Assembly: GCF_028682475.1 (NCBI RefSeq)
Contig: NZ_JANHLE010000008.1
Coordinates: forward strand, 124,001 to 188,000
Reading direction: 5' to 3'
Length of the DNA: 64,000 bases
DNA from: Pseudomonas putida
GTDB taxonomy: Bacteria > Pseudomonadota > Gammaproteobacteria > Pseudomonadales > Pseudomonadaceae
This document shows, in pieces, positions 16,657-25,715 of the stretch; within the stretch, counting starts at the first letter, position 1, and every line of letters begins with the position of its first letter. The notes beneath the pieces were generated by a model. The model saw only the letters and a list, made by a program, of their open reading frames with translations. It was not told the origin of the DNA and made no database searches. The translations under genes and the position numbers were made by a program.

Positions 16657-17925
16657 ATGACTGCGCAAGACAAGGCCAAATGGTTCAAATTCCTGATTCT
16701 GATCCTCGGTGGCGGCACCATCTACAAGCTGGCCAACCTCAAGGACGCGTTTTATGTACCGATGCAGACATTCATGGGCCTGTCCCATACTGAGATCGGT
16801 CTGCTGCTCAGCGCCAACGCCATCATCGCCACCGGCCTGTTCGTGGTCGGCGGCCTGCTGGCCGACCGCTTCGATACCCGCAAGCTGATCCCTCTCGGCC
16901 TGCTCAGCACCGGCGCGCTGGGCCTGTACCTGGCGACCTTCCCGCCGTTCAGCAGCTTGATGGTCGTTTTTTGCCTGCTGGCGGTGTGTGCCGACTGCAT
17001 CTACTGGCCGGCGCTGCTCAAGGCCATTCGCGGGCTGGGCAACGACAAGGAACAGGGGCGCCTGTTCGGCTTGCTTGAAGGCGGTCGTGGGGTGGTCGAC
17101 ACCCTGGTGGCGTTCTCGGCGCTGGGTGTTTTCATCGCCATGGGCGCCGCCGAGGCGGGTCTGAAAGCCGCGATCATCTTCTATTCGATGATCGACATCG
17201 CGGCGGGTGTGCTGACCTGGTTCCTGCTCAAGGGCAACCACAGCGCACCGGTCGTCGGCGCGAAGAAAAACCCGTTGTCCAACCTGATGGAAGCGATCAA
17301 GGTCCCGGCGATCTGGCTGGTCAGCTTCAACGTGTTCATGGTGTACATCGTTTACTGCGGCCTGACCTACTTCATCCCTTACCTCAAGGAAGTCTATGGC
17401 TTGCCGGTTGCCCTGGTCGGCGCCTACGGCATCATCAACCAGTACATGCTGAAGATTCTTGGCGGCCCGGCCGGTGGCTTCATTGCCGACAAGCAGTTCA
17501 AGAGCCCCAGCCGTTACCTGAAATGGGCGTTCCTGGCGTTGCTGCCGTTGATGGTGATCATCCTCATGGTGCCCAAGAGCCCGGGCTACATCTATGCCGG
17601 CATGGCCGCGACGCTGTCCTTCGCCTTTATCGTGTTCTCGATGCGCGGCGTGTTCTGGGCACCGATGGGCGAAGTGGGCATCGCCCCGCACATTACCGGC
17701 TCAGCCTTCGGTATCGGTTGCCTGATCGGCTATGCACCGGGCATGTTTGCCTATGTCGGTTACGGCGCGATTCTTGACCACTTCCCAGGGCAGCAGGGTT
17801 ACAACTATGTGTTCATGGCGATGATGGGGCTGGCGGTGATCGGCTTTGTGGTTGCCAGCCAGATGCACCGGTTGGTGCGCAACAATGCCCAGGTTGCCGG
17901 GGTGGAGGCGCAAACGGCGGTGTAA
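16657..17925 (+). CDS. MFS transporter
   Basis: A 422-aa major facilitator with 12 hydrophobic segments, ribosome site GGAGA before ATG 16657, and the loop motif LLADRFDTRKL. It resembles the YihN-like branch of uncharacterised carriers (TIYKLANLKDAFYVPMQTFMGLSHTEIGLL), though I hold that sub-assignment loosely. It is co-transcribed with the TIM-barrel enzyme before it and is the likely importer of its substrate. A REPIN follows the stop codon. Confidence 0.85.
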   Translation: MTAQDKAKWFKFLILILGGGTIYKLANLKDAFYVPMQTFMGLSHTEIGLLLSANAIIATGLFVVGGLLADRFDTRKLIPLGLLSTGALGLYLATFPPFSSLMVVFCLLAVCADCIYWPALLKAIRGLGNDKEQGRLFGLLEGGRGVVDTLVAFSALGVFIAMGAAEAGLKAAIIFYSMIDIAAGVLTWFLLKGNHSAPVVGAKKNPLSNLMEAIKVPAIWLVSFNVFMVYIVYCGLTYFIPYLKEVYGLPVALVGAYGIINQYMLKILGGPAGGFIADKQFKSPSRYLKWAFLALLPLMVIILMVPKSPGYIYAGMAATLSFAFIVFSMRGVFWAPMGEVGIAPHITGSAFGIGCLIGYAPGMFAYVGYGAILDHFPGQQGYNYVFMAMMGLAVIGFVVASQMHRLVRNNAQVAGVEAQTAV

Positions 17926-17935
17926 GCAACCACCC

Positions 17936-18021
17936 TGTGGGAGCTGGCCTTGCCAGCGATGCAGACGACGCGGATCAGCTGACACCGCGCCGATACCATC
18001 GCCGGCAAGGCCGGCTCCCAC
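17936..18021. repeat. REPIN (paired REP hairpins)
   Basis: Inverted REP units TGTGGGAGCTGGCCTTGCCAGCGAT and ATCGCCGGCAAGGCCGGCTCCCACA, between the convergent MFS and kup genes. It belongs to the GTGGGAGC family, as at 58583. Confidence 0.85.
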
Positions 18022-18036
18022 ATCAAGCGCTTCCCA

Positions 18037-19938
18037 TCACATCTCCACCTGTGTCCCCAGCTCAATCACCCGGTTGAGCGGCAGGTTGAAGTACTTCAGG
18101 TTGCTGTTGGCATTCTTCAGCAAGAACGCAAACAGCCCCTCACGCCAACGCGCCATGCCGATACGTTTGGTCGGGATCACCGTCTCGCGGCTGAGGAAAT
18201 AGGTCGTGGCCATCGGGCTGAAGTCAAGCGCCGGTACATGGCACAGCTGCAATGCGGCCGGCACATCGGGCTCTTCGATAAAGCCGAAGTTGAGATTCAC
18301 CCGATAAAAACCATCACCAAAGTCCTGCACTTCAAAGCGCTCGGACACCGGCACCCGCGGACGATCCTGGGACACCACAGTCAATAGCACCACCCGCTCA
18401 TGCAGCACCTGGTTGTGCAACAGGTTGTGCAGCAACGCATGCGGTACGGCGTCGGCACGAGCCGTGAGGAACACCGCCGTGCCCTGCACCCGGTGCGGCG
18501 GTTGCGCGGCAATGCTGCTGATGAACAACGGCAGCGGCAAGGCCGACTCATCCAGGCGCTCAACGATGATCTTGCGCCCGCGTTTCCAGGTGGTCATGAG
18601 GATAAACAGCGCGATACCGGCGATCACCGGGAACGCCCCGCCCTGGAAGATCTTCGGCGCGTTGGCGGCAAAGTACAGGCTGTCAACCAGCAGAAAACCG
18701 AGCAGCAGCGGCACCGCCAGCCAGCGTGGGGTTTTCCACAACAGCAGCACCACCGCCGCCGAGAGCAAGGTGGTGATCAACATGGTACCGGTGACGGCCA
18801 CACCATAGGCCGCCGCCAGAGCACCGGAAGATTCGAAGCCGATCACCAGCAGCACCACGCCGACCATCAATGCCCAGTTCACCGTGCCGATGTAGATCTG
18901 TCCTTGTTCCTGGCTGGAGGTGTGCTGGATGAACATGCGCGGCACATAGCCGAGCTGAATGGCCTGGCGGGTCAGCGAGAAGGCCCCGGAAATCACCGCT
19001 TGGGAGGCAATGATGGTCGCCAGCGTCGCCAGCCCGACCATCGGCAGCAAGGCCCAGTTTGGCGCCAGCAGGTAGAACGGGTTACGCACGGCTTCGGGAT
19101 TGCCGAGGATCAGCGCGCCCTGGCCGAAGTAGTTGAGCACCAGGCCGGGCAGCACCAACAGGATCCAGGCGCGGGCAATCGGTTTGCGGCCAAAGTGGCC
19201 CATGTCGGCATACAGTGCCTCGGCACCGGTCAGGGCCAGGACCACGGCGCCCAGAATCGCCACGCCGATACCCGGATGCACCACGAAGAACTGCACCGCC
19301 CAGGCCGGGTTGAGCGCCAATAGCACTTCCGGGCGCTGGACAATGCCATACACACCCAGCGCTCCGAGCACGCTGAACCACAGGACCATGACCGGTCCGA
19401 ACAGGATGCCGATGCGTGCGGTACCGTGTTTCTGGATCAGGAACAGGGCCACCAGCACCACGACAGCGATCGGCACCACCCAATGGCCGATGCCATCAAA
19501 CGCCAGCTGAAGGCCCTCCACTGCCGACAGCACCGAGATCGCCGGGGTAATCATGCTGTCGCCGTAGAACAGCGCCGCACCAAACAGACCGAGCAATACC
19601 AGCACCCGACTCAGCCGCGGATAAGGTGCCGCCGCTCGCCGCGCCAGCGCCGTCAGGGCCATGATGCCGCCCTCGCCCTGGTTGTCGGCACGCAGCACGA
19701 ACAGCACGTACTTGATCGTCACCACCCAGATCAACGACCAGAACACCAGCGACAGAATACCGAGCACGCCGTCATGGTTGGCCTGCACGCCATAATGGCC
19801 GGCGAAGACTTCCTTGAGGGTGTACAGCGGGCTGGTGCCGATGTCGCCATAGACCACGCCGACGGCGGCGATGAGCAGGCTAAGTGACGAGGTTTTTACG
19901 GGGGAATGGGGTGTTGCTGAGGATAAGACTTGGCTCAC
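18037..19938 (-). CDS. kup: Kup-type low-affinity potassium uptake protein
   Basis: A 633-aa K+ transporter. The N-terminus contains the Kup signature [19 protein letters not shown], and the first 450 residues give about 12 membrane helices. The C-terminal 170 residues form the cytoplasmic tail with the family's [13 protein letters not shown] and FFLSRET-like ([10 protein letters not shown]) motifs. Length matches E. coli Kup (about 620). Proton-coupled K+ import at the inner membrane is known for the family. It stands alone between two REPINs. Confidence 0.95.
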   Translation of the reverse strand: MSQVLSSATPHSPVKTSSLSLLIAAVGVVYGDIGTSPLYTLKEVFAGHYGVQANHDGVLGILSLVFWSLIWVVTIKYVLFVLRADNQGEGGIMALTALARRAAAPYPRLSRVLVLLGLFGAALFYGDSMITPAISVLSAVEGLQLAFDGIGHWVVPIAVVVLVALFLIQKHGTARIGILFGPVMVLWFSVLGALGVYGIVQRPEVLLALNPAWAVQFFVVHPGIGVAILGAVVLALTGAEALYADMGHFGRKPIARAWILLVLPGLVLNYFGQGALILGNPEAVRNPFYLLAPNWALLPMVGLATLATIIASQAVISGAFSLTRQAIQLGYVPRMFIQHTSSQEQGQIYIGTVNWALMVGVVLLVIGFESSGALAAAYGVAVTGTMLITTLLSAAVVLLLWKTPRWLAVPLLLGFLLVDSLYFAANAPKIFQGGAFPVIAGIALFILMTTWKRGRKIIVERLDESALPLPLFISSIAAQPPHRVQGTAVFLTARADAVPHALLHNLLHNQVLHERVVLLTVVSQDRPRVPVSERFEVQDFGDGFYRVNLNFGFIEEPDVPAALQLCHVPALDFSPMATTYFLSRETVIPTKRIGMARWREGLFAFLLKNANSNLKYFNLPLNRVIELGTQVEM

Positions 19939-20041
19939 GATAGGACGTCTCGGAACGTAGGGCCTGAAAACGCTGCCAGTATCCCTTTATGCGTTACGAG
20001 GCTTCGTAAAGAGTCCGTAATTTTTTCTTACAATTAAGCAG

Positions 20042-20109
20042 TATCGCGGGGCAAGCCCGCTCCCACCGGATCAGCACAACGCGGGTGGGAGCGGGCTTGC
20101 CCCGCGATC
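20042..20109. repeat. REPIN (paired REP hairpins)
   Basis: Inverted units ATCGCGGGGCAAGCCCGCTC and GTGGGAGCGGGCTTGCCCCG, between the kup start and the Dyp-peroxidase stop. It may end the peroxidase transcript. Confidence 0.85.
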
Positions 20110-20111
20110 TA

Positions 20112-20990
20112 TCAGCCCAGCAAGGCGCTCAGGTCAAGCCCTTGAGCACTCAGCGGTGGGCACCAGTAGTACCCCCCGGTAAGCGGCCGGCTGAAGCGGT
20201 ACAAAGCGTCTACCACGCCGTCTTCCAGCCCGCTCATGCGCCGCAGCTGCACTTCGAAGGCATCGAACGAGTGACCGAAAGCCAGAAACGCCAGGCCCGC
20301 ACCGCGCTCATCCGCCCATGGCATGGAGCGACGAACAATAAACGCCTCGGGATCGTAGCTCTCCTGGGCCGTGCGTTTGACGTGAGCCGACTCCGGCGCG
20401 TCATCGAGTTCTTCGTTGTCAGCCTTGCGCCGGCCGATGATGTCGTCCTGCTCAGCCTGCGGCAACGCCTTGAAGCAGTCCAGATCGTGGCGCCACAGCT
20501 GGAACGCGGCAAAGCTCGAACCGCTCAGGCCAGGTACATCGGTGGCCAGAATAGCGGCGTCGACCGCTGCGTCTTCCACCGGGTTTTCCGTGCCGTCTTC
20601 ATAACCAGTCAGGTCGAAGCCGGTTTTGTGGCGGAAGGCATCGGTGGCCTCAACCAGGGTAAAGGCCGGTGCCAGCAGTTTTTCCAGGGCCTGGCTGAGC
20701 AACCACAGGTCACCACGGTCTTCGCCGCGCAACCACAGCCACAGGTCGTGCTGGGTGCACGGGTTGTCTACCGCTGCAGTGAGCTGTGGAAACGAACGCA
20801 GGCCCTCGATGCTACGACCCAGCGCGTGCACCAGGGGCGCACCGAACCCGGCCACCACGCGGCTGCCATCGACCTGCTGTTGCAATACGTCAAGCACACC
20901 TGGCAGCGCGGCTGGTGTGTGCAAGGTGAAGAACAGGTGACGGGCTTGTGCTGGAATCGGGGCGGCGAGAACGCCTGGCTGGAATTGCAT
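20112..20990 (-). CDS. Dyp-type (YfeX-like) heme peroxidase
   Basis: A 292-aa dye-decolorizing peroxidase. The family signature GxxDG is seen as GYEDGTENP, with the catalytic Asp. A probable proximal heme histidine lies in AHVKRT, and a conserved FLAFGHSFDAFEVQLRRM block follows. Start ATG 20990 follows AAGGA. No signal peptide, so cytoplasmic like YfeX/EfeB relatives of class B or P. It is transcribed alone, divergent from the BASS transporter gene. Substrate unknown. Confidence 0.9.
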   Translation of the reverse strand: MQFQPGVLAAPIPAQARHLFFTLHTPAALPGVLDVLQQQVDGSRVVAGFGAPLVHALGRSIEGLRSFPQLTAAVDNPCTQHDLWLWLRGEDRGDLWLLSQALEKLLAPAFTLVEATDAFRHKTGFDLTGYEDGTENPVEDAAVDAAILATDVPGLSGSSFAAFQLWRHDLDCFKALPQAEQDDIIGRRKADNEELDDAPESAHVKRTAQESYDPEAFIVRRSMPWADERGAGLAFLAFGHSFDAFEVQLRRMSGLEDGVVDALYRFSRPLTGGYYWCPPLSAQGLDLSALLG

Positions 20991-21125
20991 TGGTGATCGG
21001 ATCCTTAGGTAAAGCGTGAATGCTACTGCCTGGCGCCTGGGTCCACAAGGATCAGCGGGGACCGCACTACACGGCTCAGAATCCTCGCCTACACTGCCGT
21101 TCATCCCTTTTTGCGAGCCTCCGAC

Positions 21126-22028
21126 ATGACTGCATCGCCACTGCTCAGTGCTTTTCTGCCGATTGCCCTGGGCTTCATCATGCTGGGATTGGGCCTGACC
21201 CTGACCCTGGCTGACTTCGCCCGGGTGGTGAAATTCCCCAAACCGGTACTGATCGGCCTGGCCTGCCAGATACTGCTCCTGCCTTTTATCTGCTTTCTGA
21301 TCGCCAAAGGTTTCGGCCTGGCTCCCGCGTTGGCAGTAGGTCTGATGCTGCTGGCGGCCTCTCCCGGCGGCACCACGGCCAACCTGTTCAGCCACCTGGC
21401 CCATGGTGATGTGGCCTTGAACGTGACCCTGACTGCGGTCAACTCGCTGATTGCGATCCTGACCATGCCGCTGCTGGTAAACCTGTCACTGGCCTACTTC
21501 ATGACCGCCGACCAGGCCATTCCCCTGCAGTTCACCAAGGTGCTGCAGGTGTTCGCCATTGTTCTGGTGCCGGTGGCCATCGGCATGCTGATCCGCCGCC
21601 TGGCACCGGGGTTTGCCGCGCGCATGGAACGGCCGATGAAGATCGTTGCCGCGTTGTTTCTGGTGTTCACGATTGTCCTGGCGATGGTCAAGGACTGGCA
21701 GACCGTTGTGGACTACGCCCCGGTGGTAGGCGGCGCGGCCCTGCTGTTCAATCTGCTGAGCCTGGGCATCGGTTACTGGCTGCCACGCCTGCTGCAGATC
21801 CCCAAGCGCCAGGCGATAGCCATCGGCATGGAGATCGGCATCCACAACGGCACCCTGGCCATCGCCCTGGCCCTGGCTCCGAGCTTGCTGAACAACTCGA
21901 CCATGGCGATTCCAGCGGCTATTTACAGTTTGATCATGTTCTTCACCGCAGCCGGCTTCGGCTGGTGGGTGAGCCGCGGCCACGACACCGCCCCGGTAGG
22001 AGCGGGCTTGCCCCGCGATGCACGATGA
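21126..22028 (+). CDS. Bile acid:sodium symporter family (BASS) transporter
   Basis: A 300-aa membrane protein with about 9-10 helices and the BASS motif ASPGGTTANLFSHLAHGDVALNVTLTAVNSL. The second half has EIGIHNGTLAIALA. I use ATG 21126 rather than the in-frame TTG 21111. The C-terminal tail (APVGAGLPRDAR) is read from a REP element that runs through the stop codon, so the original end was probably about 12 residues shorter or different. The substrate, probably an organic anion, is unknown. Confidence 0.88.
   Translation: MTASPLLSAFLPIALGFIMLGLGLTLTLADFARVVKFPKPVLIGLACQILLLPFICFLIAKGFGLAPALAVGLMLLAASPGGTTANLFSHLAHGDVALNVTLTAVNSLIAILTMPLLVNLSLAYFMTADQAIPLQFTKVLQVFAIVLVPVAIGMLIRRLAPGFAARMERPMKIVAALFLVFTIVLAMVKDWQTVVDYAPVVGGAALLFNLLSLGIGYWLPRLLQIPKRQAIAIGMEIGIHNGTLAIALALAPSLLNNSTMAIPAAIYSLIMFFTAAGFGWWVSRGHDTAPVGAGLPRDAR
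21995..22021. repeat. REP element overlapping a coding 3' end
   Basis: GGTAGGAGCGGGCTTGCCCCGCGATGC is a single REP hairpin lying inside the last codons of the BASS transporter gene. Confidence 0.8.
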
Positions 22029-22069
22029 ACATTGATCCCGATGGGGGCATGCCGCCCCCTCAGGCTCAG

Positions 22070-22705
22070 TCAGCCTAACCAGTCGAGCGTCACCAACAAC
22101 CGCCTTTCGCCGATTGGCGGTTGCGGCGAGCGGTGAATCAGCCCTCCTCCCTCATTGCCGATCCACTTCTCGCCTTTTGCCAGCAGTACATGACCAGCCT
22201 CGCAGCGTTCTATCAACCCCGCATCGCCGGGCTCGGCTTCCGGGTCGCCCAGGCGATGACGTGCCATCACCCCTTCACGCAACCACTCACTGCCTACCCC
22301 GGCGTAACTGGTGATCAGCCTGACCGGCACATGGTCAACATGAAAGCGCGGGCACATAGCCTTGTCTAGAATGCGCAGACGCAGGCCGATACGTTTGCTG
22401 TCGAACAGACAGGCAAAGGCACTGACCAGCCAGGTCAGATCCTGCACAAAGGCCCCCTGCCCGGGTAAATCACTATAGCCCTCGACCAGGCCATTCAAGT
22501 TCGGCGTACGCTCCGGGCTGGCCAGCTCAAGCACGATGGATTGCCCCAGCGGCTCGCCCTGGGCCAGCAAGGCCGTGGCAAAGTCACTGATTTGCGCCGG
22601 TAACTGGCGCTGCCAGACGGCCAGATTCACCTCATCGCGCAGCACCTCACAGAGCACCTTGATCTGCTCGCTGCTTACCTGCCGTAACGGCTGACGGTCG
22701 TTCAT
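22070..22705 (-). CDS. DUF1826 domain-containing protein
   Basis: A 211-aa protein with the DUF1826 pattern, including CPRFHVDHVPVRLITSYAG and a final GGLIHRSPQPPIGERRLLVTLDW. The conserved His/Cys residues suggest metal binding. DUF1826 genes commonly accompany zinc-starvation genes in proteobacteria. Here it follows the dksA2-like gene by 20 bp, with a Zur-like palindrome upstream of the pair. Function unproved. Confidence 0.88.
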   Translation of the reverse strand: MNDRQPLRQVSSEQIKVLCEVLRDEVNLAVWQRQLPAQISDFATALLAQGEPLGQSIVLELASPERTPNLNGLVEGYSDLPGQGAFVQDLTWLVSAFACLFDSKRIGLRLRILDKAMCPRFHVDHVPVRLITSYAGVGSEWLREGVMARHRLGDPEAEPGDAGLIERCEAGHVLLAKGEKWIGNEGGGLIHRSPQPPIGERRLLVTLDWLG

Positions 22706-22725
22706 GGTTTCGGGCTCCGTCAGCT

Positions 22726-23142
22726 TCAGGCGTGGCGCAGGTGTTTTTCGCGTTGTTCCTGGCGTTCTTTGGCTTCGATGCTCAGGCTTGCGGTGGGCCT
22801 GAGCAGCAGGCGCTTCAAGCCGATCGGTTCACCGCTTTCCCGGCACCAGCCATATTCGCCACAGGCCAGGCGCTCGAGCGCATAATCCATCTTGTCGAGC
22901 AATTTTTTTTCCCGCTCCAGCAGACGCAGTTGCCACTGGCGCTGCGCTTCGGCGCTGCCGATATCGGCGGGGTCGCTGCTGGTATCGGGCTCGCGCAGGG
23001 CTTCGAAGGCTTCGGCGATCCGGGCTTGCAACTCGATACGCTGACGCAGCAGCAAGGCGCGGAAAAACTGCTGCTGTGTGGCATTCATATAGTCATTCGC
23101 GGGCTGAGCAAGGAGCTCGGCTTCGGTGATTACTGGGGACAT
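22726..23142 (-). CDS. dksA2: Zinc-independent DksA paralogue (DksA2)
   Basis: A 138-aa TraR/DksA protein starting at ATG 23142 (MSPVITEAELL). The coiled-coil tip has DPADIGSAEAQ in place of the usual DxxDxA spacing. In the finger region the four zinc cysteines of DksA read Cys, Ser, Ser, Ala (YGWCRESGEPIG, then SLSIEAK), so only one is left. That matches the zinc-independent DksA2 of P. aeruginosa, which replaces DksA under zinc limitation by binding RNA polymerase. A Zur-like box lies 28 bp upstream. Confidence 0.9.
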   Translation of the reverse strand: MSPVITEAELLAQPANDYMNATQQQFFRALLLRQRIELQARIAEAFEALREPDTSSDPADIGSAEAQRQWQLRLLEREKKLLDKMDYALERLACGEYGWCRESGEPIGLKRLLLRPTASLSIEAKERQEQREKHLRHA

Positions 23143-23169
23143 GGTGAGGTGCCTGACTGACAAGTGTAG

Positions 23170-23181
23170 ATGTTATAACAT
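23170..23181. promoter_or_regulatory. Zur box upstream of dksA2
   Basis: The perfect palindrome ATGTTATAACAT lies 28 bp upstream of the dksA2 start. It matches the GTTATAnnATAAC-type core of Zur sites, and the gene is a known Zur target in P. aeruginosa. Confidence 0.75.
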
Positions 23182-23465
23182 AGCATTTCTGAATCGGATA
23201 TCTACAGAGTTCAGCTTACTGTCCTTGACGGTGCTCGCCCGACGCAAAGGCCCGGCAATCCATGCGTCGGTAAAGAACCCTTGAGCCGGGCGAGCGGGTA
23301 AAACTTAACCGGGCCTCCCTGTGCGGTCTTTAGGAACTGTCTGAAAAATACAAAGCTTGCTGTATTCCCGTTCTTCACATTGAGGGGGTAACGCGCCAAT
23401 GAACACGCTGCCTTGTCGATAAACGCTTCGACTTCAACCGGCCTGGACGTAAATGACGCACGAGC
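23182..23465. other. Intergenic region without a supported gene
   Basis: I see no convincing gene here. A 92-codon leftward frame (23211-23489) overlaps the second Zur box and matches no family I know. CTCGCCCG near 23231 and CGGGCGAG near 23286 can pair as a long-range hairpin. GGAACTGTCTGAAAAAT at about 23334 resembles the ends of some IS elements, but no transposase remnant is readable. Confidence 0.5.
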
Positions 23466-23486
23466 AAATGTTATGTTATAACGCTT
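23466..23486. promoter_or_regulatory. Second Zur-like box, upstream of the ABC operon
   Basis: AAATGTTATGTTATAACGCTT contains TGTTATAAC, as in the dksA2 box. It lies about 40 bp before the ABC ATPase start. The palindrome is less perfect than the one at 23170. Confidence 0.6.
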
Positions 23487-23523
23487 CACACTTCATTGTT
23501 CTCTGCATCCAAAGGTTTCCTTC

Positions 23524-24288
23524 ATGTACGCGACACAGCCTTGCACCGGCAGCTCTTCGCTCGCCGAAGAAAAAGCAGCAGTACTCGACCTCCATTCAGT
23601 ACAGGTGCGATATGGGCAAAACCTGGTCCTCGACGCGTTGACGCTCAAGGTCCATCGCGGTGAAATCTATGCGCTGCTGGGGGCTAACGGCGCGGGGAAA
23701 ACAACCACGCTGAATGTGCTCCTGGGTTTCATCAAACCGAGTGCAGGCAGTGTCCGGATCAACGGCGTCGACCCGGTCAGCCACCCCGACCAGGCTCGAC
23801 AGAATGTGGCCTACATTCCAGAGAACGTCTCACTGTATGGGCACCTAAGCGCCCGGGAAAATATCGCTTATTTTCTAGACCTGGCCGAGCAGAGCGAGGA
23901 CGATGAATCGATTACCTGCGCCTTGGATACGGCCGGCCTGGACCGCGCCATGCATGACCGCAGAGTGAGCAGGTTTTCCAAAGGTATGCGGCAAAAAGTG
24001 GCCATCGCGCTGGCACTGGCGCGCCAGGTTCCGGTGCTACTTCTGGATGAACCCGCCTCAGGTCTGGACCCCCGTGCAACAGCCGAACTCAATCGCTTGT
24101 TAAGCCGATTGCGAGGGCAACACGTGGCTGTGTTGATGGTTACGCATGATCTGCTAAGCGCTGCAGATATTGCAGATCGGGTTGGCTTTCTTGACGCCGG
24201 GCGCCTGGTTGAAGAAGTGGCCGCCTGTGGCAGTGACCGCTTCGATGTACGCGCGCTGCACCGCCGCTACGCGGGGCAAACATCATGA
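23524..24288 (+). CDS. ABC transporter ATP-binding protein
   Basis: A 254-aa ABC-2-type (NosF/CcmA-like) ATPase. It has Walker A GANGAGKT at residues 53-60, signature FSKGM at 151-155 (a variant of LSGGQ) and Walker B VLLLDE at 171-176, then a GLDPRA D-loop. The ATG follows AAAGG. Its stop overlaps the start of the first permease (ATGA), and a Zur-like box precedes it. It probably energises the two DUF3526 permeases in a response to zinc limitation. Direction and substrate of transport are unknown. Confidence 0.9.
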   Translation: MYATQPCTGSSSLAEEKAAVLDLHSVQVRYGQNLVLDALTLKVHRGEIYALLGANGAGKTTTLNVLLGFIKPSAGSVRINGVDPVSHPDQARQNVAYIPENVSLYGHLSARENIAYFLDLAEQSEDDESITCALDTAGLDRAMHDRRVSRFSKGMRQKVAIALALARQVPVLLLDEPASGLDPRATAELNRLLSRLRGQHVAVLMVTHDLLSAADIADRVGFLDAGRLVEEVAACGSDRFDVRALHRRYAGQTS

Positions 24289-25715
24289 ACCTGACGATGC
24301 GTATGGCCGCTGAAGAGTGGCGCTACATGGCCCGCAATCGTCTCACTGTTGCAGGTTTGCTCATACTGGCTTTGCTGACGTTAGTCGCTTCACTGACGGT
24401 TTTCGAACACCAACGCAAAACCAGTGCAGAACGCGCCCGCTACCAGGCGCAGGCCAATGACGCCTTCGCGGCGCAACCAGACCGGCATCCTCATCGGGTT
24501 GCCCACGCCGGACACTTCGTGTTTCGTCCTGTAAGTGCCCTGGCCGCCTTTGATCCAGGCATCGACGCCTATACCGGGCAAACCGTCTTTCTCGAAGCCC
24601 ATCGTCAGAACGGGGTGAGTTTTGGCGACGTAAGCCAATCCTCACTGCTGCTGCGCTTCGGACAGTTAACCCCGGCCTTTGTACTCCAGGTGCTGGCGCC
24701 GCTTTTATTGATATTCGTCGGCCATGCTGCCGTTGCCAGAGAACAGCAGCACGGCACATTACGGGTGTTGCTAGCCCAAGGCGTGAGCAGCCGTCAGATC
24801 ATTCTGGGCAAACTGCTGGCGCTGTGCAGCATTGCGGCGCTGGCACTGCTGCCGACGGTGCTCGCTCTGGGCTGGCTGGCGTACTTCCAGCAAGCCTCCT
24901 GGTTGTTGGCGGCCTGGCTAGTGCTGGGTTATGGCATCTGGCTGTTGATCTGGTCGATAACGGTCGTGCTGGTTTCCGCAGTCGTTGCTCGTGGCCGCGA
25001 TGCGTTGCTCAGCTTGCTTGCACTATGGGTGGTATTGGCGATTCTGCTGCCACGCGGGGTAGCGGATGTCGCCAATGCCGTTGTCGCCCTGCCCAGCAAG
25101 TTTGAAACCGACATAGCCGTAGTGCGTGACTACCTGGCCTTGGGCGATGCGCATAACCCGGATGACCCGCATTTCAGCGCCTTCCGTCAACAACTGCTGA
25201 CGAAGTACGGCGTTGCCAAGGTTGAAGACTTGCCAGTGAATTACAAAGGCTTGCTGAGTATGGAAGGTGAGCGCGCCTCCAGTGAATTATTCAACCGCTA
25301 CGCCGCGAAAACATTCAACCAGCAGCAAGCGCAGCTAACGCTGGTTGATCGATTCGCCTGGCTCAGCCCCACCTTGGCATTGCGACGGCTGTCCATGGCG
25401 GCGTCTGGTACCGACCTGCTCAACTTTCATAGTTTCCTCGAACAAGCCGAACACTATCGCTACAACCTTGTTCAGCGCTTGAACCAGCTTCAGGCGCAAA
25501 CGCTCAGCTACAAGGATGACACCAACCCGAACAAGGAGAACCGCATTGAGCACAGCCACTGGCAGCAGTTCCCGACCTTTGAGTATCAGGCTGAATCGGT
25601 GAGCACTGGGCTGCAGCGATCGCTGCCGTCATTGGGCGTGTTATCGGCCTGGTTATTGATACTTGTGACAGCCGTAGGTGCGGCAAGCAAGCGTTTAGGG
25701 AGCGGCGTGAAATGA
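24285..25715 (+). CDS. ABC permease, DUF3526 domain (first)
   Basis: A 476-aa ABC-2-like permease: one N-terminal helix (residues about 20-40), a 110-residue external loop, five or more central helices, a second external region, and a final helix near 455-470. A long periplasmic loop between the first helices is the layout of DUF3526 permeases. It overlaps the ATPase and the second permease by four bases each. It probably forms a heterodimer with the next gene product. Confidence 0.85.
   Translation: MNLTMRMAAEEWRYMARNRLTVAGLLILALLTLVASLTVFEHQRKTSAERARYQAQANDAFAAQPDRHPHRVAHAGHFVFRPVSALAAFDPGIDAYTGQTVFLEAHRQNGVSFGDVSQSSLLLRFGQLTPAFVLQVLAPLLLIFVGHAAVAREQQHGTLRVLLAQGVSSRQIILGKLLALCSIAALALLPTVLALGWLAYFQQASWLLAAWLVLGYGIWLLIWSITVVLVSAVVARGRDALLSLLALWVVLAILLPRGVADVANAVVALPSKFETDIAVVRDYLALGDAHNPDDPHFSAFRQQLLTKYGVAKVEDLPVNYKGLLSMEGERASSELFNRYAAKTFNQQQAQLTLVDRFAWLSPTLALRRLSMAASGTDLLNFHSFLEQAEHYRYNLVQRLNQLQAQTLSYKDDTNPNKENRIEHSHWQQFPTFEYQAESVSTGLQRSLPSLGVLSAWLLILVTAVGAASKRLGSGVK

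Noticed and set aside
23334-23352. Sequence like an insertion-sequence end (GGAACTGTCTGAAAAAT)
   Set aside because: No partner end, target duplication or transposase fragment could be read nearby.
23211-23489. A 92-codon leftward frame between dksA2 and the ABC operon
   Set aside because: It starts inside the Zur-like box region, has no family features and no ribosome site.
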